NCBI RefSeq assembly: GCF_907165205.1
Contig: NC_058189.1
Location: 17,978,001 to 18,042,000 of the forward strand
Source: Coccinella septempunctata
Taxonomy: Eukaryota; Arthropoda; Insecta; Coleoptera; Coccinellidae
DNA: 64,000 bases
Direction: 5' to 3'
A program made the translations under genes and the position numbers. This document shows positions 54,402-62,571 of this stretch, in pieces. The stretch's first letter is position 1. Each line of letters opens with the position of its first letter. Below the pieces are notes generated by a model. The model worked only from the letters and a program-made list of their open reading frames with translations. It was not told where the DNA came from and did no database searches.

Positions 54402-55130
54402 TTGCGCGGCTATAATTAAACTTCTTGGTGAAGAGTGTTTTATAAATCTCTACCCAATCTGAGGTGCCCATCATCGTGATGGGTGTGATTTTGTCTTTTT
54501 TAGGCACTTCAGGTGCTTTTTTGGTATTATCCTCGTCTGGCGAGGAGCTGTCTTTACGCGCGCGTTTAGATGGGGGCGCGTTTTGAGGTTTAGCAATCAG
54601 CGTTGCTTGATTCCTCTTAATGTCAGAAGTGACATTATTTTTCGCCTCGGAGCTCGCAATTTTGGCACTGAAAGCTTATTTATTTCTTCCTTCGCTCGGC
54701 GGAGATCATTAATCAATTGGCGGACTGTTTCATTCGTTTCGCGATTTGAGTTTTCATTTGCTCGTTATCCTCTCGTAAAGTAGTCTGTCCTTCAGAATCA
54801 TTCTCGCTGAAGTCATCGACTTCTTCGGAAGCTTCCATGTAGGAACCCTCATTATCTGAGGTATCCGACATGGCTAAACGTTTTTTGTTTTTTACAAAGG
54901 TGGTAAATATCAATGAGAGAGAAAAGAACGAAAATCACCAATTATTATATAGATAAAGTCTCACCTGATGTGATTTGCACAACCAACGATCTTTGATCCT
55001 GTATACAACACAACACAATAAAACTCATTCACAAAACTCTCCCGAATAATCAGTATTCAATCAAATTCCTTTGTCGTGTTATCGAAAAATCACTCAACAC
55101 GTCTACTCGCTTCGACATCTCGCACTGAAC
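54402..55130 (-). mobile_element. Outer Jockey copy, 5' part (5' UTR and ORF1 start)
   Basis: ORF1 starts at 54871 (MSDTSDNEGSYMEASEEVDD). A frameshift occurs near 54720. It runs to the nested insertion at 54413 (TKKFNYSRA). The 5' UTR ends near 55130 with the GTCGAAGCGAGTAGACGTG word shared with 14975. Confidence 0.82.
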
Positions 55131-55134
55131 TGTG

Positions 55135-55330
55135 AAAATGAAGAAATTAACCGATCAAGGGATAAATGGTTTATAGGCAAATTCCCAAAACCAATGAAAA
55201 TTAGGTTAGGTTTAGTGGGTCGCGAACTCAGGAGAGTGAGTAACCCCACAGTGTTCCCTAGAAAAGGGTTCCTCTGGGCGAGAGATGAGCTTCGTGTTTT
55301 CACGGTCGCAGATTCCCCCGGCTATAAAAA
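55135..55330 (+). mobile_element. Diverged 3' tail of a Jockey-type LINE
   Basis: TGGTTTATAGGCAAATTCCC, TTTAGTGGGTCGCGAACTCAGG, GAGAGTGAGTAACCCCACA and GCAGATTCCCCCGGCTA correspond in order to the Jockey 3' UTR (for example 33985-34120). No coding part is attached. Confidence 0.65.
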
Positions 55331-55960
55331 AAATTGTGTAAACAAAACAAAGAACTTCTTCGTGTCGTCTCCAATTCAATTATTATTTTCGAACTTGCTA
55401 CACATGTTTCGATCCCTTCAAAAATGGGATCATCTTCAAGCATCTGAAATGCAGGATTAGGTCTTAAACTAATACGAGACAGATATAGAATATTCACAAA
55501 GAATAATGATATAAAATATATCATTCATATATGAAAGTTATGGCCACACTCACAAGTCGAAATGAATAGAAAAAAAATGAACTCAAGTATGACACATTGA
55601 CACAAGAAAACAACAACAAGCGGAAAGAAGAGGAAACACGTATAAACAGAAATCGCGTGCAGGTGGTAGGGTTGCTGTAATATCCAAATTAATAGGTTCC
55701 GCGTAAAATATAGCAAACGAAGAATAAAAGTTACTGTGGAGTGGAAAAGCGGAGGAAATATGAGAAAAACAAGGTGTTCGAGGAATTCTTTTTGGGTGTT
55801 CGAAGCCTTTCGGGGGTGTTATATTTTGCCCTTGTGATGTGAATCTTTTTCAATGTGTCGCACAAACTTCTGTTGTGAGGGATTGCCAGGATACAAGGCT
55901 TTGGGGAGCGAATGTGATTAGAGCCAGAAAGAATATTTTCGGCAAAGGTGGATTTATTAT
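55331..55960. other. Unassigned sequence with a hammerhead-like hairpin on the minus strand (55405-55440)
   Basis: The minus strand reads TTGAAGA, TGATCCC...GGGATC stem, GAAAC. No gene was seen. Confidence 0.4.
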
Positions 55961-56271
55961 ACAGGCTGTTTCATTGGGAAATTGAAAAACTCAACAGGCG
56001 GATAGGTGGCACCGAGGTGGTTCTTGAGATACGACATTTATTGGCTCTTACTGTCTTCGTAATCGGGATACAGGATGTTTTATGAATTTTGCTCGTTTCT
56101 TCCTGAGGCCGTATACCACCCGGTATATTTTATTCATATTCGACAAACATGTTTCTTATTCGAAGGTCAAATGTATCATGCAATAACCGTGAAATCCAAG
56201 ACGGCGTTAACAAAAAATTATGAATCGCAAACGATTCAAGGATTCAAAAATCCTTGAAACAACACCCTGTA
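55961..56271. repeat. Inverted-repeat-ended element (TACAGG(C/G)TGTTT type)
   Basis: TACAGGCTGTTTCATTG at 55961 and AACACCCTGTA ending at 56271 form short inverted ends. The internal CAGGATGTTTTATGAATTTT is a related word. Non-coding. Confidence 0.45.
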
Positions 56272-56544
56272 AATCAATCTTTGAAAAGACCACACAAAAC
56301 AAATCTGAGGCGTGTGCTTTAAATTATCGTGCAGACAGTTTTACTGAACAAATTTTTAACGCAGAAGTGAAGTTTTTTAGAACTTGCATTCCTGACAGTG
56401 GTTTGAAGCGACTTTTAATCATGAAATATCAAAAATATTGAATCCATTGCTACTGCCTGAAAAAACCCAATTATAACACAGGCCAAAACTAAAATTTTCA
56501 CAACATGTATTTTAGTGAATTGTAGACTGAAGATGTATAATATA

Positions 56545-57188
56545 GAGTCATTCGGGGCAACTGTGCGCACTTTTGCCTTTCAAGCCATACCCTGTTTCAA
56601 ATGTTGAAGTTAGGAAAATTAAAACATATTCATAAGATATCGAATTTTCTAATCCACAAAAAAAAAATCAAAAAGCAAACAAACAAAAACGTTTTCTTTC
56701 CGCAAAAAGAAATTTAATGGTGAAAGTCGGAGTGCGTTCACATGCCCCGTATTGCGGGTAAGTGTGTGCACCCTCACGGGGTAAGTGAACGCAGTGCTTA
56801 GTGAACCACACAATCAAAACAAATTACAAAATAATGTCATCAAAATGTCATAATATTAGAGAAATTATGTTTATTGTCAATACAGAAGCGCCTTTTTACA
56901 AGCACTGCATTATTGTTTCTTGCCACCATTCATGGTGAACACAACACTTGATACATTCCCCTGTTGGTGGCTCTTCATATTTTTCTGAACAAATAGGACA
57001 ATATTGATCGAGTCTTAACCAAGATAATCAACAATGTCATAATTTGCAAGGCGCACTCCTATGAAAAACTAATATGGCGATTCTGCACCCTTGCTTCACC
57101 CAAATAAACCCCTCTTTCATACATTGCATAGTCGAGATATACGCACTGCGCACACTTACCCTCTGCGCACAGTTACCCCGAATGACTC
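56545..57188. mobile_element. MITE-like DNA element with TA duplication
   Basis: The ends GAGTCATTCGGGGCAACTGT (56545) and ACAGTTACCCCGAATGACTC (to 57188) are inverted repeats flanked by TA. Internal subterminal words repeat the GTGCGCAC and GTAAGTGTGTGC/GCGCACACTTAC themes. TA duplications point to the Tc1/mariner/pogo group. No transposase frame is present. Confidence 0.7.
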
Positions 57189-57606
57189 TAATATGTGTTA
57201 GATAATGTGTAATCGGAAATCAATAGTGAATAGAATTTATTTTGCATAGTGGCACACATGTAAACCTAGTTCAGATGAAGTCATTGATGACCGTTTGCGC
57301 CTTTTCAGTAAAAAATGATTACATTTTTAAACCATTTTCAATCATAAAATTGAACTAAACGTGGTTTAATTATTCAATTGGTGTCTATTGAAACAGAGCA
57401 AACGCCCATTATTAAGCCCATAATAATACCACACTTTCCATTTAGGTTAATGCCATAATTAAAAAGTTTATTGGAGCGGCATTATGGATAAGGAATAAAT
57501 GAAGTTTATCTATCAGGAGATATCAATGCAAATTTATTTTCGAATTTTGTTAATTTCCCTCTATATATATAATCTACCTTCCAATTAACCCACACCGGTT
57601 CTTACC
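57189..57606. other. Upstream region of the Ly6-like gene
   Basis: AT-rich, with CTATATATATAATCTACC at 57561-57578 about 30 bases before the start codon region. A TATA-like role is possible but unproven. Confidence 0.35.
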
Positions 57607-57918
57607 ATGAAGACATACAAGTCATTAATTTTCATTTTTTTGAGTGTCAGTAACGTTTTCTTCTTGCCAGTCGATTCCTTAGAATGTCGGTATTGCACAG
57701 GCTCAGGAGATTCCAATGACTGTCGCACAGGAAACGTAACGGAACTCACGACATGCACCATCAAGGGAGAGGATCACTGTTATGCAGAGTATATATTAAA
57801 TGAAGGTCATAATCCTTATTATCGTAGAGGATGTGCCCCTGGTGACTGGTGCCAACAACAAATGAGAAGTCATTCTACCGCACTCAAATTCTGTAGTACT
57901 TGTCAAGGTTCGAAATGA
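57607..57918 (+). CDS. Secreted Ly6/uPAR (three-finger) domain protein, stop at the tenth cysteine
   Basis: The frame encodes a signal peptide of about 25 residues (MKTYKSLIFIFLSVSNVFFL) and then a mature domain starting LECRYC, the typical LU-domain opening. Nine cysteines follow the family spacing (ECRYC, DC, TC, HC, GC, WC, FCSTC). LU domains normally have ten and end in Cys-Asn. Here SK is followed by TGA (57916-57918) and then AAT for Asn, so the last cysteine codon has become a stop by one base change. A donor-like GTAAGT at 57947 lies in the same frame beyond the stop. The product would lack one disulfide, and the GPI-anchor exon would not be translated. Confidence 0.78.
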   Translation: MKTYKSLIFIFLSVSNVFFLPVDSLECRYCTGSGDSNDCRTGNVTELTTCTIKGEDHCYAEYILNEGHNPYYRRGCAPGDWCQQQMRSHSTALKFCSTCQGSK

Positions 57919-58260
57919 AATAGTAAGACAATTGGGTCCGAGGATCGTAAGTATTAATATGAATTTAGCATAAATTAGCGGTTTACCACCTTTTTGAGGC
58001 CATTTTGCCTAATTCGAGTGAATTGAAAACATTTTGAATTCGGTAACTCCGAAATTTATCCCGATGTTTTTCTAGTATCGAAACTAGATTTTTCCAAAAC
58101 ATCGAAAAAAACATTTTATAATTTTCTGAAAAATTGTACTAATTAGGAGATTCATTCAAATGTCATAAAGTGGTTCGAAAAATTGACGCTTCGATTTACT
58201 CAAGAATTTGTAGATTTCAAACTATTATGCGTATCACTTTCAACTAAATAATAATAATAT
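57919..58260. other. Downstream of the Ly6-like gene, no feature recognised
   Basis: The frame continues open for twelve codons after the TGA. The rest is AT-rich and ends in an AATAATAAT tract at 58248-58260. Confidence 0.4.
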
Positions 58261-58267
58261 TAATTAT

Positions 58268-58495
58268 ATGACTTTAGCCTTGCGGCTTTCACACTCCTCT
58301 CCAGAGGAAAATTCACTTATCCCAGATATCTCAGATATCAAAAAGATTAAGCTCTGTTGGAGCCCTTTCCAAATTTTCGGGCTTGTGGTGGTGATCGAGT
58401 TCGGGTCGTTCATCGGTCTCCTTGTTGTCGGTTGGAATCCTGATCCACCCGCGTATAGTTCTCGCCGTTCCAGCAGTAACGCTTTCTGTATAACT
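58268..58495 (-). mobile_element. R4/Dong-like 3' fragment beside a TAA/AAT tract
   Basis: In minus orientation it runs from about 58495 to the 3' end GGCTAAAGTCATA at 58268. It encodes the end segment TTSPKIWKGLQQS and SEFSSGEECESRKAK, also found at 35640-35740. It is flanked by AATAATAATATTAATTATAT on one side and ATTAATATAATTATTATGAT on the other. Confidence 0.82.
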
Positions 58496-58692
58496 ATGAA
58501 TATTAATATAATTATTATGATTATCAAATAATCATAAATATGCTAATATGTATAATATAAGCATATTCATTTTCATAGACAACCACAGGTTTGTATAGAG
58601 AATACGTCGAAACAAACATTCAAAAAAATAATAAATAAATAAATATAGGCACCTTTATTAATTATGAGATAATTTACATGGAATTTCAACTT

Positions 58693-59085
58693 GAAGGGTG
58701 GTTTCGATTGAAATTTATTCTGGGAGGATTCTGCATTTCTTAATAAACTTTTTAGGGTTTTCACTCCCAATCTCTGAAACAAAATCAATTAAAAATGAAA
58801 TCAACGATTTGCTCCTGCGTAAATTCTTGACAATTAATGTCAAACAAAAGCCACAATTCAGAGGATTTTCGAAAATAGATTTTTCGTCTGATGAAGGAGT
58901 CTGATATAGACTCCGAAACGTTACCACTTAAAATTATAATTTCAACATTTTTTTCTAGTTAATTTGCTCCTGACAAATTAGTGCAAGAATTTACGCAGAA
59001 GCATTTCATTTTTAATTGATTCTGTTTCAGAGATTGGGAGTGAAAACCCTAAAAAGTTTATTAAGAAATTAAAGGGTGGTTACCG
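58693..59085. mobile_element. Foldback element with a hammerhead-like centre
   Basis: The left arm (AGGGTGGTTTCG, TAATAAACTTTTTAGGGTTTTC, CTCCCAATCTCTGAAACA; 58693-58835) is mirrored at 58975-59085. Between them are CTGATGA (58888-58894), a GGAGTC/GACTCC hairpin and GAAACG. One extra A separates CTGATGA from the stem, so it is not a canonical hammerhead. Confidence 0.6.
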
Positions 59086-59246
59086 GTAGCAAAATGAATT
59101 CCCTGTTTCGGTTTCTAAACATGAGAATACAAAAATCACAACAAAAAATGAAAATTCATTCACAACAATAGCATTGGACCTCTTTACTCCCACACTCGGT
59201 GGGGGTTTGGCATAAAGCGCAGGTTAGTCGGTTCAGTATAACCTCT

Positions 59247-59868
59247 TTGGCCAGCCGCACATTGAGGGCAGTCCAGCACAGTACAGCACAGTAGAGCCTA
59301 GCCTAGTAGAGAATTTTGCAACAAATGCAATTAAATAGAACGCCGCATATTGGAAGTAGCAGAGCAGAGGCCTACGCTACGTACTAACAGAGTACTTTGT
59401 CTACACTGCGTCGGTTGTGGAGTTCGCACAGTTTCCTCTGCAGAGTGACCACGTTTTTTTTTAAATGTAATTTTATGCAAACGGAATTTACGATACGAGT
59501 AACAACAACTACATGCGTACAGAGCACAAACATGTATTCTGGGAATAGATTAGCAAAAATTTGTACAAACTATATAAAAACAAAATATTTCCATTTTCTT
59601 AATTTGATTTCGAATCCAAAAGTAGGTTCAGCTGAGCGGCTGGATCCACATTTTTAGAAGAAACTAACTAAGGACACAGAAACAACTAACTATCTACAGG
59701 CAATATGCGCGCATTCCTCTATAGTTCCATGGTACCTCCCCTATGCTTTGCTAGGCTACGCTAGTCTCAATATGGAGGCATCGTTCAGGCAGAGAGGAGG
59801 AATAGTTTTCCTTTGTAGTTACTCCGCTGTGCTGTGCTAGGCTACACTGCCTTCAATGTACGGCTAGC
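59247..59868. repeat. Element with inverted GGC(C/T)AGCCG ends
   Basis: GGCCAGCCGCACATTGAGGG at 59249 and the mirrored CCTTCAATGTACGGCTAGCC ending at 59868 form inverted ends. CAGCACAGTACAGCACAG has a mirrored counterpart, GCTGTGCTGTGCTAGGC. A TTT duplication is possible. Non-coding. Confidence 0.55.
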
Positions 59869-59871
59869 CTT

Positions 59872-60130
59872 TCAAGTGTTTCTTGAATCGATAGAAAGAC
59901 GTATGTTTTTAATCTCTTCTGGTATTCCATTATAAAACTTTGCTGCCAGATATTCATAACTTTTCTGGGTGATGGTTTTTTCCATCAGAGGGACAACCTG
60001 TGAACATTTTTGCCGTGTATCATATTCGTGTGCAGGTAGTGAAGCACCTGTTTGGTGTGTTTTGTGGTATCTAATGCAGGACTGGATGTAAAATAACTTC
60101 CGAATACGGAGACCTCCTGAATTGAGAGAT
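59872..60130 (-). pseudogene. LINE ORF2 C-terminal fragment
   Basis: A minus-strand frame with LRIRKLFYIQSCIRYH, HEYDTRQKCSQVVP and AAKFYNGIPEEIKNI, the C-terminal pattern of CR1/Jockey-type LINE proteins (HxYxTR, then LPxxIK). It is probably the end of the element whose RT thumb lies at 61262-61540, separated by the LTR-like block. Confidence 0.6.
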
Positions 60131-61260
60131 AACCGAGTTTTTTCTGCCGGCACCGATAAACAGATCTTCATCGACGCGAATATTACCGATTTTCGATATC
60201 TGAGGCACATCCCGTTACCGCACCCCCCCAGCCGATATAAAATCAGATGTGCCCCCACTGGTCAATTAATTGGTACGATTCGCAGCGAGTAGAGTTGAAT
60301 GCTTATACAGTTTTTCATTCGCCGACTTTTTAATTTTTGTTTCTTGCTATTTTTTTTTCTTGCTCGAATATCCGCCGTCCACTTTTCGCTGCTTGATTTT
60401 TTTCTGTTAACGTTGACGACGGTGTGCGGAGTGCCGATGGGCCGTCAGGAATCGGACAGACCATCCGTTACCGAGTTCAGAGGTAAGATGGCCTTCTGTA
60501 TTTCATTTGGGAACCTCAGTTTCAACCCCTTACCCTTTTCCCCTTCACTGCGTTGGGGGAAGTTTCTGGCCGGCGTGCAAACACCTCAGAGGCGGAAACC
60601 AACGTGGTAACCAGTTTGTGCACACCTTTACCCTTCCTCTGCGTTTGGGGAAGTTTCTGGCCGGAGTCTAACTCCGTCAGAGGCGGAAACTAACGTGGTC
60701 ACCCGGTGTACACCCTTAACCCGGTTTCCTTTCTCCGCGTTGGGGGAAATCTCTGGATGAAACCCGCGTGGTCACCCATCGTGTACCCTTTTTCTTTATC
60801 GGTGCTGTAAGCTTCTTACAGTCCCGTAGTTTGGAACTGAGCCCCAATTACCTTGCCCGCTCAGGGTTCTTTGGTTCTGGCTGGCGAACGAGTCTGTAAC
60901 ATCCGCGATACGTTTGAGATCGGATCTCCCCTTTTTCTTTCTTTCCGTCCGTTTCATTCCGCGAATCCACCATTTTATGTAATTGTATATGATTCCGAGG
61001 GAAACCTCCTTAGTGTTGTAAAGTAGACTCTTATTCAATTGTATTACGATTTTCACACGACCGAAACGATAATAATTGTGCCGATTGTATTTCTTACCAC
61101 GAGACAACGAATAAAATTGTGAAATCCGATTCTGACTTTCACTGGTTATCGCTAACACCCCAGATAACACCGCACCTTGTCTTCGGCTTGGAGCTACCAG
61201 GGTAGGTTTGCTATTTTCCCTTTAAGGAATAGCTGGCGCTCGAGATACCAGAGCGTTACA
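60130..61260 (+). mobile_element. Second solo-LTR-like block
   Basis: It contains a TATA box GATATAAAA (60234-60242), tandem units of about 100-115 bases starting with the GTTTGGGGAAGTTTCTGGCC-type word (about 60545-60770), and the 3' segment TAGCTGGCGCTCGAGAT with GTTACA ending at 61260. This is the same layout as 45130-47001 with different repeat units. No gag or pol is present. The left boundary is approximate. Confidence 0.48.
60540..60775. repeat. Three diverged tandem units in the LTR-like block
   Basis: The units share CTGCGTTGGGGGAAGTTTCT-like starts, CAGAGGCGGAAAC, CGTGGT and GTGTACACCC ends. The third unit is shortened. Confidence 0.8.
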
Positions 61261-61261
61261 A

Positions 61262-61540
61262 AATCTCCGTTGGTTCACCTCCAGAGAATGAAGATGCGTT
61301 GTCAATGCTGCTTCCCACTGAGTATCTTAGATGGCTTTCAACAAGAGCATGATACAAGCTTCTCAGTTAGAAGGGGTAGAATATGAACTGATCTGAGCCT
61401 TTTAACCAAATGCTGAATATGGATGTTCCGTCTCAAATGTGTGTCAATAATTACGCCCAAATAATTGACCTTCGTCCTGGGGCAAATGCTGAAGTTTTCT
61501 TTCCCAGTATTCACGGTGAGCACCAACAGAATGACAGCTG
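61262..61540 (-). pseudogene. LINE RT thumb fragment
   Basis: The minus frame has TGKENFSICPRTKVNYLGVI, IDTHLRRNIHIQHLVKRLR and LPLLTEKLV, the region just after the RT catalytic core (YLGVxID, then HI, then KRL). Confidence 0.6.
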
Positions 61541-61559
61541 TAGGGTGAATATAGAGTTT

Positions 61560-62570
61560 TTTCCATGTTTATTTATTTATTTATTTATTTATTTAAACAA
61601 CGACAAGGGTTGAGAATTAAATCTATAAACCCAACTCAAATACATTCATAATAAACAACTGAGGGAACTTTAACTACTGTGCAAACAAAACATGGTAAAT
61701 AACAAAATAAAAAATTAATTTCGACTCCATCCATCCAACCTGTTCTTGAAAGCGTTCACAGAAGGGGCCTCCACAATCGCCGTCGGTAGACCATTCCATG
61801 AACTGAATATTCTGTTGGGGAGAAACATTTGCCGAGGTGTCGACTTGAAGGCTTCCTTGGATAGCTTATACCGATGCCCTCGCAAGCTGTTATTATTGAG
61901 GCAATACATGTCCTGGATCCCTCCACCGAAATGGCCATGAAGGGCTCGGAATGTAAAAATGAGATCCCCCCTAGTCCGGCGTTCAGCAAAGCTTGGCAAA
62001 CCAAATATGCGAAGACGATCCTCGTAGGTTGGACGCACATATGAGTATGGTAGACGTGTAATCCAGCGTTGAACAGACTCCAGGAGAATTTCTTCATACC
62101 TGGTTGAAGGCCACCATACTTGTCCAGCATACTCGATAATAGGTCGTATGTAAGTTTTATATAGAAACATCCAGGTTGTTATATCGGAGTTCTTAAAAGT
62201 TTTACTTAGCATATAAACCATAGTCAGTAATTTTTTGTTGAACTACTTTAGTAGTTTTAAAGCCTTCCTCAACTTTTTCCTTTAGTTGTGTCCAGCTCTG
62301 ACTCCAATAGGTCATGACTCACATTATCGAACGCCTTAGATAGATCCATGAAAACACATAGGCTTGATTTTGAGCTGTTGAATGAAGACGTGATTTCTTC
62401 CGTTAATGATAAAATAGCATCCTCCGTTGACCTCTTTTTTCTGAAATCGAACTGACTATCTGAAATAATCTTATATTTTTCTAAGAAATAATCCAGTCGT
62501 TTTTTTATTATTTTCTCAAAAACCTTGGAGAGGTGCGTCACCAGTGATACCAGTCTATATAATTCGTGAT
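61560..62570 (-). pseudogene. CR1-like LINE 3' portion with TAAA-type tail
   Basis: A minus-strand element. RT N-terminal motifs lie at 62269-62560 (YRLVSLVTHLSKVFEKII, SQFDFRKKRSTEDAI, FMDLSKAFDNVSHDLL). A deletion follows, then the C-terminal region at 61715-62221 (IRPIIEYAGQVWWPS, HRYKLSKEAF, SWNGLPTAIVEAPSVNAFK). The 3' end carries a TAAA repeat (61565-61593). The RT catalytic box is missing. Confidence 0.72.
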
Positions 62571-62571
62571 A

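Noticed and set aside
54115..54507. Internal domain duplication in Jockey ORF1
   Set aside because: It is explained by a nested insertion with a 12-base target duplication.
55525..55716. Hydrophobic minus-strand frame as the missing S1-S2 exon of the first channel repeat
   Set aside because: It lacks the YYxxxGxLV tail, has no matching phase-0 donor, and its composition is simply T-rich.
57916..57918. Selenocysteine codon as the preferred reading
   Set aside because: Possible in principle, but LU-domain proteins are not known selenoproteins, and a nonsense change or sequencing error is simpler.
60796..61170. A 124-residue minus-strand protein
   Set aside because: It lies wholly inside the LTR-like block and has no recognisable domain.
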